Assembly: GCA_000697335.1 (NCBI GenBank)
Contig: JNEM01008711.1
Location: 1-25,450 of the forward strand
Source of the DNA: Conidiobolus incongruus B7586
Lineage: Eukaryota; Entomophthoromycota; Entomophthoromycetes; Entomophthorales; Conidiobolaceae
Direction of reading: 5' to 3'
Length of the DNA stretch: 25,450 bases
In this document: in pieces, positions 1-10,566 of the stretch
How positions within the stretch are numbered: the first letter of the stretch is position 1
How the letters are laid out: each line of letters opens with the position of its first letter
The notes under the pieces: model-generated
What the model saw: the letters and a program-made list of their open reading frames with translations, nothing else
Database searches by the model: none
Told to the model about the DNA's origin: nothing
Position numbers and translations under genes: made by a program

Positions 1-1482
1 CTAATATTAAAATATTTTAATATTTTGTCTATTTTGTTAATATTTAAAAAAATATAATTAAAGTTTATTTAGATTTAAAATTATTCACCACATAATATAT
101 AATAAATTTAAATAAATTATTTTTTTAATAAGGTGCTTATATAATTTAATAAATAATTTTTAAATGCAAAAAATTAAATGACAATATATCATTATATATT
201 CTTTTATTTATTTGATATATTATTTATTTAAAATTAATATATTTAAACAATCAAAAAATAAAAAATTTCCTAATTTGTCATTTCCAAGTTAATAATTAAT
301 TTAACAAAATTCAGTCATCATAATAAATTTAATAATAGCAATTATATAACATAATTTATAACCAAATATATTCTCTATTAATTTACAAATAAATCTTTTA
401 TAAAAATTTTAATATTTTCTATTTATTTTATAACTAAATTTGGAATATTATGTGTAATCTATTACTTTTCTTATAAATCAACAACATTAGGATTATATAC
501 AATTATTCATTTCCATTGGTATTTATAAAATTTATAAGTTGAAATTATACTATAGAAAAATCTTAAAAAGAAAAATTTCAAATAATTAATTTATTTGATA
601 AAATTAAGTTTTTCAAAATAAATATATTAATATAACGAACTAATTAACTTTGAATCCGAATATATTAAAAATAAATGATTAATAATGATGTTTGAAATCA
701 AATTCAGTAAGTAGTTTATGAAAATAGTTTTGAAATTCAATATGCTTGTAAAAAATGGATATAATGGATTAAAATACATGTTATAATAAATATATAGTTA
801 AATACAATGTTTCAATTAATTACTGTTTCTAATTAAATGCATTTGATTCGTTATATATAATAAAACTTCAATTCTTTTGTATGATATTAAATCACCATTG
901 AATAGTTGAATAATCTTCAAATCTTTTTTGATATATTAAAGGTGAAATAAGATTCATAAATATAGTGTATTAACCATAACATGAAATTTTTAACATTGCT
1001 AACCAAAGTTTAATATATTTTCTCTTTATTTATCTTTCAAGAGATTCACGTTTGTTAAATTTGTTAAATTCCGAATATTTTACTTTGATTTTTAAATTAT
1101 GAAATTGAATATAATTGTTAAATTTAGAAATTGATACCATTTTAATCACAAGTTTAATATTGTATTTAATTATATCAGGCGAATGAATAGGATTTAGTAG
1201 TTTTTCAGAGAATATATCAAATCACTATAGTTCAACTACATATTATTTATATTTAAATTTTAGACTGCTCGAAATTTGGTACACAACTTTGATTCATGAT
1301 ACAAAATGTGCTTATAATTCCCAAAATCAAAAAAGATTGAATTTTCCGTGTTTGCGACTTGCATAACAACAGATAATACTGCTTAAAATTAACTTTCAAC
1401 CCGCCAATTAAATAAAATAATATTAGTTAACTAAAATGGAAAGTGGCTACAAAATTTTGTTAGCATATGATTACCAATAATG

Positions 1483-1502
1483 ATAATAATAATAATAATA
1501 AT
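1483..1502. repeat. (ATA)n trinucleotide microsatellite
   Basis: About seven uninterrupted ATA/AAT units. A second tract of about six units starts 169 bases further on, and both end in the same 'aatgg'. Simple repeats like this are common in AT-rich spacers and are likely length-polymorphic. Confidence 0.85.
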
Positions 1503-1670
1503 GGATATAAGTATTGAATATAAATTAGACCAGTATAATGGTAAGAGATATAATGAAAATTAGGGTGTAATAATTTATACCAATATATTTTTATCATGCT
1601 GTTTTATTAAAATTTGCAAATGATTTTAATCAAGATGATCTTATATAAATCTAAATTGGACTTTTAAACT

Positions 1671-1688
1671 AATAATAATAATAATAAT
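1671..1688. repeat. (AAT)n trinucleotide microsatellite
   Basis: Six AAT units, the second AAT tract of this spacer, about 120 bases before the start codon at 1807. Confidence 0.85.
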
Positions 1689-1806
1689 GGAATTCTAAAT
1701 TAACTACTTTTTTATTTAATTATAAATCTTTGTTAATAGTGAATTTTGTTTTACATAATCCATTTTATAAAATATCCTTTATTTGAGCTTATTTCATCAT
1801 TTAAAA

Positions 1807-2628
1807 ATGCACTTGGTGAAAAGACACACTCTTCGTCAAGCTACTCAAATTTTCACAGTGACAAAAACAGGATCTCAAGTTAGGACGGTGATATGGTTAC
1901 TAATGCTTCCCTGTTCTGGTCTAGTCGTCATCCTAGTCAAATTACTAAGGCCTGTGGTCGAATGGTTTATAATGGCCCGTCCTATTTTCAGACCCCTTTC
2001 CGATTGGGCTAAGTGGTGCAATGTAGAATTTCCTTATTTTTTTAATTTCTCAACTAAAGAAGAGACTTTACCAACACCTTTAAAACCAAAAATGTCAAAG
2101 TTTGAACAAACAAAGTTCAAACTCCAATCCGCTACTAATACTACGCTTCCTCTTAAACGCATAAAAACAAAATTACTGCTACCAGCTATTATACCAAACA
2201 TATCTCCACTCGATACCATCGAATTTAAACCTTTTAAAAAGCCTAAAAAGAGTAAATTTAACATAGCACAGATATACCTAATATTAAATTTAGAAACCAA
2301 ATGGTTCAAAAAATTAATTAACCAACTCCATACTTTACAATTACTAAGTTTTTATGAAGGGTTATTTATAATTCAGCAGAGAGTGACTACTTCTGTAAAA
2401 AACTTCAAGCTTTTAAGAAACTACCTGACAACGATTGTGAGGGAGGAATCTCATCTCAATTTAATTAAGGATCAACTCCTTTTAAATGCATTAGGGAGAT
2501 GTGATTTAAATCCTTGGACTCTAATTAACAGTCAACCAACACCGATAAATCACCATATAACCGATCCATACGCTGCTTTAAATAGAATCAAAAAACGACG
2601 ATTAATGCTCCAATCTTTTGCACATTAG
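1807..2628 (+). CDS. Hypothetical basic protein with one N-terminal membrane segment (273 aa)
   Basis: This single-exon frame encodes 273 aa. The frame stays open a little upstream, but 1807 is its first ATG and I chose it for that reason. The start is basic (MHLVKRHTLRQ). A strongly hydrophobic stretch of about 20 residues follows at 29-48 (IWLLMLPCSGLVVILVKLL), then an amphipathic Trp/Pro-rich piece (WFIMARPIFRPLSDWAKW). The rest is rich in Lys, Leu and Asn, with no Cys or His cluster, and the C-terminus is basic (NRIKKRRLMLQSFAH). The pattern suits a mitochondrial inner-membrane or other organelle membrane protein with a soluble basic tail, but that is inference. I do not recognise the family. 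Codon use is richer in GC than the flanks and the frame is long for such AT-rich DNA, so it is probably a real gene. An additional 5' exon cannot be excluded. Confidence 0.65.
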   Translation: MHLVKRHTLRQATQIFTVTKTGSQVRTVIWLLMLPCSGLVVILVKLLRPVVEWFIMARPIFRPLSDWAKWCNVEFPYFFNFSTKEETLPTPLKPKMSKFEQTKFKLQSATNTTLPLKRIKTKLLLPAIIPNISPLDTIEFKPFKKPKKSKFNIAQIYLILNLETKWFKKLINQLHTLQLLSFYEGLFIIQQRVTTSVKNFKLLRNYLTTIVREESHLNLIKDQLLLNALGRCDLNPWTLINSQPTPINHHITDPYAALNRIKKRRLMLQSFAH

Positions 2629-3640
2629 TATTATCAATATCCTTATCTTCCCCAAAGCTACAATACAAGTACATTAATGCATTCTTATTTAATATTATTA
2701 CTCACTCATTAAGCTTGAAATTATAGAGAAACTATCCAAATTTATAATGCATCATATAATAGTCAACATCAAGTCATTTAATAATAAACCAGGCTTACAT
2801 ATCTTACTATACAATATATACTGATATAGAATTTTATTATAGATCTTTGACAATATTTTATATTAATTATTATTCACGTATTCAATTCTTGCTCAACATA
2901 TTATAAATTATTAATATTATTAGTCACGAATGAATTGAATAAAAGTTAACAAAAATTATATATTTGTCTATATAAACTTTATTATAGTCACATAATCGAT
3001 CGAATTTAAGTCAATTTTATCCTTATCAATAATTAGATGTTAATCAAAACAAATTTTATGAGAATATTTGTGTAATATTTAAAAATCTATGGTTACTTCA
3101 ATTATATCAAACCAATACTTAGAATTAGTTTTGATTAGTACTATTTTTAAATTTTTAAAAAAAATTATTATGAAAATTTTAATTATTAAACTAGCTATAT
3201 TGATTAGTAAATTTTGTAATTGTATTTAATAGTTTTTTCAGAATTGTGAATTTATCACTATATTTCAAAATCGAATTTCTTATTCAGGTTTTATCTTGGT
3301 TTAATTATAAAAAATATTATATAAACAATTAAACTTGAAAAAGAAATTATTTAATTCTATAGGCTCTAAATTGTATTATGAAATACTTATTTTATAAACA
3401 ACGTTAACTTGCAATATTTTAAATTGAAAAATATCAAGCAGTCATTTATTTCATAAGATAAGATGGATTAACCCATAATTTAAATTGATACAATATTGAA
3501 CTAATAATGAGATAACAATCCTGGCTCAATTGGTCAATTATTGAATATTAATTTATTTAATTGATTTATTAACTATAGATATATAAATATATTTGATTTA
3601 AAAATATTTAAATATCTTAATTTTAAATTCAATCTCAGTA
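2629..3640. other. AT-rich spacer between the hypothetical gene and TFB2
   Basis: No gene, RNA or mobile element could be supported here. The stretch must hold the 3' end of the upstream transcript and the promoter of TFB2. I found no clear regulatory motif apart from general TATA-like AT runs. Confidence 0.6.
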
Positions 3641-5415
3641 ATGTCGTCAAACCCCAGTACACATAATACTCCAGTGCCAAGGAGAGCTCCCCCAATTCCT
3701 CATTTTATTAGTATCTACGACTATCTCACAACACTTCAACCCGATGATTTATCTAGATTATACGAATCTCAAGCTTCTTGTTTGGCTATTTTTCGTTTAT
3801 TACCCGAGTTATCGAAACTAATAGTCAACTTTTGGCTTTTTACTGCAGAAGATAGTATTATAAAGAGAGAAGACATACTACTATGGTTTAGTGGAGGCGA
3901 TCCAAAGTATTCATAACACAATTTGCTATTGATAAATTATTTTAACTCCAATTGTATTAGAGCTGGTTATCAGGCACTTAATGCAGTCATTCGACTAGGC
4001 ATACTCTATCCTGTTAAACCTCAACAAGACAGCAATCAAGACGCATCTCAGAATAGCTCCAATAGATCACGAGATAACACTGAATTTCAAATGCATCATT
4101 TATTTAGAGTGAATTTGCAAAACGCTTTATCATGTAATAGTAGGAAAGGCACTGGTTTTGGTGTTGTACATCAGAATCCAGGTCAAAACATTAGTATTGA
4201 AGCCCTGGATGAATACTCAAAGAGAAGATGGGAGGTAAATACCTAAAATTCTATTGCTGTTGATTTATTTGATTTAACTTTGCTCTCATTCAGAGTCTGC
4301 TCTATTTCATGGTTGGTACGGCAACCAATGAGAAGCCACCTTCAACCGAAATGCTTAACTTATTGACACACTCTGGTCTTATGACTAGAAGGTATTGGCA
4401 TATTTTTATACACATATTACACAAAAGATTAACCTAGTTTAATTAGTCAACATGATGGGAAATATCAGATTACTCATTTTGGGTTCCAATTCTTACTACA
4501 AGATCCTCATGTCCAAGTGTGGGAGTTATTGCTTCAATATTTGCACTTTAAATCTCAAGCAGATCCAATGGAATTATTAAGCTTTTACTTCTTATTATCT
4601 TCGCTACAATTGGGCGATTGCTATGATGCCTCGTTTTTGCTAGATAGTCAAAGTGAACTAATGGACGATTTAAAGAATTCTGGTCTTATATATAGGGATA
4701 AAAAGAATCGAAACCAATACTACCCTACTAGATTAGCTACTTCGTTAGGTAGCACCAGAGTTCAAGGTTCATTGGGATCGGCTAGAGTTCTTAATCCAAA
4801 TGATAACTCTATCGCTGCTCCACTAAACCCATTGAATACATCTCAGTTAGATACCAATGAAACTGGAGCTACACCTGAACATTTTATTATATTAGAAACC
4901 AACTACAATGTCTATGCTTACACAAACTCCCGTTTACATATCTCCATTTTAAATCTGTTTTTAACATTGAAATGCCGATTTTCTAATATGGTCATTGGGC
5001 ATTTAGATCGGCACTCTATAAGGAAAGCTCTTTCCAAGGGAATTACAGCTGAACAAATCCTCCAATATCTGACAGCTCATGCTCATCCTTTGATGTTGAA
5101 GAGAACACCTGTTTTACCTGTTACAGTAGTTGATCAGATTCGACTATGGGCTATTGAGAAAAATCGCCTTTATGACCAACCAGGTAATCATTGTTTGTAA
5201 TATATATTTATAATTATTTAACTCAATCCCTTTTAGGCACTCTATACCGTGGATTCCCTCAGCCTGCAGACTTCAAAAATTTACTTAATATACTCGCAAG
5301 GAGACCCGATGCTGTCTTATGGAAAGATGATAAAAAATTAATGATGGTAGTTAGTCAAGAGGGGCACCGTATTATTAAGAGCTACTATCAAGGAATGGCC
5401 AAAAGAACGCAGTAA
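3641..5415 (+). CDS. TFB2: TFIIH core subunit Tfb2/p52 (GTF2H4), five exons
   Basis: Exons are 3641-3906, 3961-4234, 4294-4391, 4447-5183 and 5237-5415, giving 517 aa, close to yeast Tfb2 (513 aa). Introns are 54, 59, 55 and 53 nt, all GT..AG. The joins restore family blocks: LYESQASCLAIFRLLPELSK near the N-terminus, ALDEYSKRRWE plus SLLYFMVGT across intron 2, ITHFGFQFLLQ after intron 3, and TVVDQIRLW before intron 4. The last exon is the Tfb2 C-terminal domain (RPDAVLWKDDKKLMMVVSQE) that binds Tfb5/p8. In the nucleus Tfb2 sits in the TFIIH core and anchors and stimulates the XPB/Ssl2 translocase in RNA polymerase II initiation and nucleotide excision repair. Intron 1 length is a multiple of three but contains an in-frame stop. 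Intron 3 has two in-frame acceptors nine bases apart (AG at 4436-4437 and at 4445-4446), so residue numbering there could shift by three. Confidence 0.95.
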
Positions 5416-6211
5416 TCCTTAAGCGACAGACCAACTCTTATCAACTTATTTTATGACAACCATTTTTGCTGTAAATCCACGTTAGTCTCTAACTGTATAA
5501 AGTTATAAATTTTCAATTTCTTTTCCAATTAAAATTGTATGAAATGCTCTTTAGAAATCAAGTATATTTAACTATAGTTAAACTTACATTTGATTATATA
5601 TTCAAAAGATGAAACTTTATAATTGTATTAATTGATAATTATATAATACATTTCTACATTAATTTTTTATTTAATTGTTGATCAATTATATGAAATATTA
5701 ATCTCAATCATCTAATATTTGTCAATTATTTATGATTTTGAAGAATTTACAAATATTGTTATATTCTGATTGAAAAATATTAAAATTTGATAAATTTGAT
5801 AAAATAATAACCTATGTTTTTTTGATTGATGTTAGATTATATTCGTATTGGTTTTTATGAAATTAATATCTTTAATTACTTAAAATTTTCCTCATTTATA
5901 TTATATGTTTATATAATATAAGTTTCTATTCATATTGCATATAATTCTAACATTGAATATTATATTTGGTTTGAATTCTAAAATTGGTAACAATTTAATT
6001 TTGACTTGGAATTTGATATTACCTATAATTTTCAATAAATGCAAAATCATATTAATATATAGAATATATTTCGAGAATATAGAACGATAGATATAAACAT
6101 TTAGATAAATAGGCAATTGTGTAAATATATATCAAATACTAAAGTTATAAAATTGCACAAAATGATTTAAATGATATTCGTAAAGAAAAATTTATAAATA
6201 TTTAATCTGCA
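5416..6211. other. AT-rich spacer downstream of TFB2
   Basis: Apart from the TFB2 3' untranslated region just after the stop, I see nothing gene-like. The open minus-strand frame at 5901-6116 is low-complexity Ile/Tyr/Asn-rich sequence, as expected by chance in such DNA. Confidence 0.6.
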
Positions 6212-7092
6212 TTGTATCCTATCTATATTCAATCCAAAAATAATGAGAATTTTTTTAAAGAGGGTTTAGTTTTAATTGATAACAGTATGATTACTGATAC
6301 CTTGTATAGAGTAAAAATATGCCAAAGTATTAGCGTGAAATTTGATTACCTTAATTATTTTAAAGAATCGGTTGAGAGATGGTTTGCAATCCAGAATGAG
6401 CATAAATAATATTTGGTTGTGAATAAATTTGTAGGTACAAGTCCGAAATTACTAGAATATTATTTAAGTGTGTATCAAAAACTATTAACTGGAGAGAGTG
6501 ATATGAATCCCAAATATTTGAATGAACCCAATTAATTATACTCCAAAAATGATAAGATATTTCCAACCTAAGATCAGACTCAGCTTTTTTATACCAAACC
6601 CATTGGCAATATAGAGAAAGTATCAGATAGCTTAATGATCATTTCGCGAAATCCCTCTACCTATCAACAGCTATCAAATGACATTGATATTATGTTTTTT
6701 ATGGTTTAATATGCCATGACAAGTTGGAAAAAAAAAACAGATGAATTGGTAGATGCGTTGAATCACTATGAAGTGAATTGAAACTATTTGCACCATTTTA
6801 AAACCACGAAATCTCCTCCTAACCAATACATCCTCTAATTCACTTTCAGTATCACTAGTAACTTGAATAATGTAATAATCAAATTAAACTTACATGATTT
6901 AGGTTTTGGTATCAATAAAAATGAAAAGTACACTGTTGCTTTGAAAAACGGTAAAGATAGAGAGAAGATACTAAGCTGCCTTGATTTATCGTTGTATTCT
7001 CTCGATACTGAGCGGATTACCGAATTTCAACTTCCAGCTCCAATAAAATTCGATTCTCTCATTAGTAAAGAGAAAAAGTTTAACAAGGAAAG
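6212..7092 (+). pseudogene. Decayed coding region, possibly mitoribosomal mS35-like
   Basis: All three plus-strand frames carry protein-like pieces broken by several stops, with higher GC than the surroundings. Examples are KFVGTSPKLLEYYLSVYQ near 6427, KPIGNIEKVSDSLMIISRNP near 6600, and the open piece 6863-7096 (NNVIIKLNLHDLGFGINKNE, later FQLPAPIKFDSL). The order 'SPPNQYIL..FTF', then a hydrophobic 'VIIKLNLHDL', then 'LKNGKDR' loosely recalls the MRP-S28/mS35 domain (PP-x-LRF, KVVL-x-x-DL, AGDRY). That is a weak similarity judged by eye. No set of GT..AG introns removes all the stops, so I call it a relic. It runs directly into the methyltransferase relic and may be part of the same decayed locus. 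Confidence 0.4.
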
Positions 7093-7770
7093 GTAAGTTA
7101 AAGGACTTGATCAACTCACTAAAGCTGGGAAAAGCTTGGACAAAATTGATGAAGACTATCCCATCCCTTATCAAACTGAATTTCAAACTTTCTTTGATTT
7201 GGAGTTTATAGTCAGCTCGAAGGTGTTGATTTCCAGACCTGGTATTGAAACCCTTGTTACGTCATGCATTAAATATATTAATCAGTCCAACTTCCACAAT
7301 CAGGCTGAAGTAATTGATTTAGGAACTGGTTCAGGATGCATATTGATAACAGCACTACAACATTGCACAAATGTCACCCGAATTAGGCTAGATGTTAGCC
7401 AAGAGTCTTTGGAAGTGGTTAAACTAAATGCTGATAAGCTCAATCTACAAAATCAAGTCAAATGGATGAAATTTGATACGTTAAATGGAAACTGGGATTG
7501 TATTGAATTAGTAAATATTTTTCTCTGCAACCCCTTTATTTGCCTAAGTTTAAAATTAATCATCATGCCAACCTTAAGCCAAAACATGAGCCAAAGTAAG
7601 CTTTATTCTGTTATGAAAAGGATAAGTCAGAGCTAATATTTTACGAGAAATTTACCCAGCTAAATGAAAATCGCTTCCTTTAGAGATTTAATGGAAAAAT
7701 AATTGGCTATGGAAGGTGGAAAATGGCTGAATAAAAGATTAGAAAAATTGTTTTAAAACTGCTGAAATCG
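7093..7770 (+). pseudogene. HemK/PrmC-type N5-glutamine methyltransferase relic
   Basis: The frame from 7136 reads like a class I SAM methyltransferase that modifies the GGQ glutamine of translation release factors (HemK/PrmC; Mtq1 in yeast mitochondria). Visible signs are PIPYQ..FQTFFDLEFIVSSKVLISRP (family: P-x-x-Y-I-x-G-x-x-x-F..VLIPRPETE), motif I DLGTGSGCIL at 7316-7345, LDVSQESLEVVKLNADKL, and the NP of the catalytic NPPY at 7529. The catalytic motif is spoiled: it reads NPFI in this frame, while the family-like continuation (YLPKF, later EP, then LIFYEKFTQLNENRFL) lies in the +1 frame and is itself interrupted. RPETE reads RPGIE. The frame change, several stops and lost motif residues show a dead gene. 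A consensus donor GTAAGT at 7093 and an AAAAG acceptor at 7131-7134 would join the preceding piece in frame (42 nt), perhaps an intron relic. Confidence 0.75.
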
Positions 7771-8065
7771 CATAGAGAGAAGCTATGATAGTCAGAAGAA
7801 TGTGAGATGCTTATTTTATCAATTAAAATAAATTATTTTGACATTAATAAAAACGCATTAATTTATTTTACCTTTAATACTATATTTGAGATTAAATTTT
7901 CTCAGAATATAAGATATTAGTGATAAATATTAATTAATTAATGGTATAACCGAGTAATAAAAAAAATACATGATTCTAAAAATATTACAAAATTGAACAT
8001 GATTATTTGGGAGAAAATGACCGATTGTTAGTATTATTATTATGGCACATTATGTTATATTAAAT

Positions 8066-10336
8066 TCAGCTGGAATAAAAGTTGGCCTTATATAAACTTT
8101 TTTTCCCAATCTCCAGCTCTTTTAACTTGGCTTCATCTATCTCAGTATAAATTTCTTTAACTGCTGCTTTTTTGGCCTTCGACCTACTTTTGTCCATAGG
8201 AATCATTTTAGCAGCTTTCCTCAATATGAATATTGGACGGTGGGGTAAAAGATTTTCATTGATTTCTCTGAATTTACGCCCATATCTAGATATACCAATA
8301 CGAAGTAGTTCGATCTCTTCAACTGTGAGAGGCTTATCTTGAGATAGATAATAATCCTATATAAAATTGAATGAGTATGTATAAATGTATAAGAGAACAT
8401 AAATGGTACTTTGACAGGATTTGGTGGACTTTTTCTGTTTTTCAGATTGTTAAATCTGGTTTCTAGTTGCTTTGATGTTCTGCTAGGTAAGAGATGAGAA
8501 CGAATAGAGTCAAAATTATCACCAAATTTAATTAAACCAATACGGAGTAAGCTAATAAAAAACTCATTAGTATAGATATGAATGATGAATTGAAGATCTT
8601 ACTTATCTTCACAAGGACTGAACATCATTCTGACTCGCTGACATTCCCAACGTAATCTCGGTCGAAGGGCAAACTGAAATATAGGACTCAAAATATCTGA
8701 AAGAAGCATATCCAAATGCTGTGGTAAAGGAATAATCATGTTACTGAAATTATCTTGACCCTCTGGTGATTCAAAAGTTGCATTATAGGCACTTCCACTT
8801 TGAAGGTCCTCGATACTATCTGATGTAGAATATTTTTGTTTGATTTTGCGTGGCTTGACGGTAGAAATTTTACGATGAAACTTAGCAATTGATGGTTCAT
8901 CAGGTATAGGACACTCGACATAGTTGAACATAGCACCAAGAAGTTCAATACCAGGTATACAGTAAAAAGAAAGATACCCTTCGTGCTTATATAAAGCCAA
9001 GTTGCTATAGTGAAGGTCAAGAAGCTTAAGGGCCTGCTGACGCCAGTAACCAGACATTGGCGTCGATCCCTTTTTAATATTAACTTCTAAGGCATAAGCC
9101 TGAAAAACAAGTTGAAAGTTTTGTTTCTGCTGAACACGAAGTAAGGCCAAGCATTCTTTTCCAAAAAGACCCCTACACAAAATTAGTATAAGCAGAATTT
9201 AAAAAATAAATGGAATACCTCTTGTTATTTTGGAATAAAGATTGCTTTTGAGTATCTGTTTCTTCAGCTGAGTCAGATTCATCTTTGCCAAATATATTGC
9301 TCAATTCGAGATCTAAATTGCGATGTTAATGGAAATTCATAATGAGAAAATTCAAGAAATTACGATCAACAACTTGATTATACTCGGGAAAATCTAAACT
9401 AGGAGAAGGTGCCTTGTAGTCTAAATCTTCTTCCTCGTCTTCCTCTTTGAAATTCCCACTTACTAATTCGCTGAATAGAAGCTCTTCTTCGGGAGGTTTG
9501 ACTGGTTTTTTTACAGGAGGACGAATGATACCTACCAAATTTTGAATCGGCTGAAGTGTTTTGGGAGGCTCACTGCGATTAGGATTTAGTTTGACACGCT
9601 TAAATACGGTATCATTTTGATTACACTGTGAAATTGTACCATTGGGTTGATTAGAATTAGAATTGAGAGAATTCTGAGGAACCATGGTTTGCAGTGCGTT
9701 TGAAAAATCACCTACAGTAGTATTAGGGAACGATGAAGCCTGATTAAAAGTATCGTGGTTTAGTAAATCTAACAGAGAATTATCAATAGCAGTGGAATTG
9801 GTTGGGATCTGCGAATTATGAATATCTAGATTAGAATCCGGAAGAAGAGAAACAGAGCTTGTGGTTGGAGTTGTTAAATTAACAGTCTGTTTTCTGGGTG
9901 GTGTAAAATGATTAGAGATATTATTGGAGTTTAATAATCGATTGGTTTGAGGTGATTGAAATTGATTTTGAGATGAATGAATTGAAATGGATTCAGTGTC
10001 AGAAGCACAGGAGTCGTAGCCACATAAATCAGTAGGAACCATATCCTTTGCACAGAGCTCTCTCCAGCGACTCAAACATTGATGTGGTGTTCTATTATTA
10101 AGCATGTCTCTTATAGATTCCCAATCCAATCCAAATTTCCGAATTCCTTGAAATAGAATTTCATCCTCTTCTTTACTCCATCGTCCAAATCTAAAGTTAA
10201 CAAAATCTTCGCGAGCTTGGTGAAGAGTTAAAAGTAAAGAGTCCTTTCTTAATTGCTGACGATGACGATTTCCTAGAGTTTGGATTTGAGTCTTTAGATA
10301 TTGAGGTAGATAGGTTTTTTTAGGTGAAGGTTCCAT
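8066..10336 (-). CDS. Myb/SANT protein with GON4L-like C-terminal half, five exons
   Basis: Exons in transcript order are 10336-9364, 9312-9219, 9172-8603, 8551-8410 and 8356-8066, giving 689 aa. Introns are 51, 46, 51 and 53 nt. Residues 51-95 form one Myb repeat with three tryptophans 19 apart (W53, W72, W91; GRWSKEEDEILFQGIRKFGL). A long Asn/Ser/Gln-rich linker follows, then an acidic stretch (KEEDEEEDLDY). Exon 3 (residues about 356-546) holds LLRVQQKQNFQLVFQAYAL and IPGIELLGAMFNYVE, and the exon 3-4 join gives EDNLLRIGLIKFGD with LLPSRTSKQLETRFNNLKNR. This order matches the C-terminal region of animal GON4L (QHVQLLTQ..., NLMGAMQL..., AEDNLLALGLKHF..., RIKNLNMNRAPDNIIKFYK). Exon 5 has a further SANT-like helix set (LTVEEIELLRIGISRYGRKF) and a basic tail. 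It is probably a nuclear transcription or chromatin factor. Its targets are unknown. Confidence 0.85.
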
Positions 10337-10468
10337 ATATGATTAGGATTGAAATATGTTTATGGAATAAGTAAAATAAAAATAATTTAAGATAAATGGA
10401 ACTTGTATTTAGTTATGAATTAAAAGAATTATTTCATCAAATTCCAACTTATATACTACGAGAATCAT

Positions 10469-10505
10469 CCAATAAACGCGAAAAACCAATAATAATAACG
10501 ATTGG
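10469..10505 (-). promoter_or_regulatory. CCAAT x3 plus ACGCGAAAA box upstream of the Myb/GON4L-like gene
   Basis: Within 37 bases there are CCAAT at 10469-10473 and 10486-10490, an inverted copy ATTGG at 10501-10505, and ACGCGAAAA at 10476-10484. The last fits MCB (ACGCG) and SCB/E2F-like (CGCGAAA) cell-cycle boxes. The cluster lies 133-169 bases upstream of the start codon at 10336 in otherwise AT-only DNA. CCAAT boxes recruit the Hap2/3/5 (NF-Y) complex and MCB/SCB boxes recruit MBF/SBF in fungi. Their action here is inferred. Confidence 0.5.
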
Positions 10506-10531
10506 CTGAAAATTTTTAGGGAATCGCACTT

Positions 10532-10566
10532 CTATTATAAAGAGTATATCCTATTATAAAGAGTAT
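10532..10566. repeat. Short tandem duplication, 19-bp period
   Basis: The 16-mer CTATTATAAAGAGTAT occurs at 10532-10547 and again at 10551-10566, separated by ATC. It lies just outside the CCAAT/ACGCG cluster upstream of the Myb/GON4L-like gene. It is either a recent slippage duplication or a doubled protein-binding site. Confidence 0.8.

Larger units (their letters stand above)
1..1806. other. AT-rich spacer without a supported gene
   Basis: This stretch is strongly AT-rich and I could support no gene in it on either strand. The longest coding-like piece is an open plus-strand frame of about 60 codons ending with TAA near 1374. It lacks a convincing ATG and I do not recognise it. Two AAT microsatellites lie in the second half and are listed separately. 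The last part presumably holds the promoter of the gene starting at 1807, but I saw no clear TATA or CCAAT box. Confidence 0.6.

Noticed and set aside
2034-2309. Minus-strand 91-aa frame
   Set aside because: It is antisense to the 273-aa frame, which is longer and starts with a proper ATG.
3907-3960. Possible premature stop in TFB2 after DPKYS
   Set aside because: The stop lies in a 54-nt GT..AG intron. Splicing gives the family-like join DPK-AGYQALNAVIRLG.
5901-6116. Minus-strand 71-aa frame in the TFB2 3' spacer
   Set aside because: The composition (Ile, Tyr, Asn) is what AT-rich noncoding DNA gives by chance.
8736-9020. Second minus-strand frame inside the Myb/GON4L-like gene
   Set aside because: It is an out-of-frame shadow of exon 3, which has the GON4L-like motifs and fits the splice phases.
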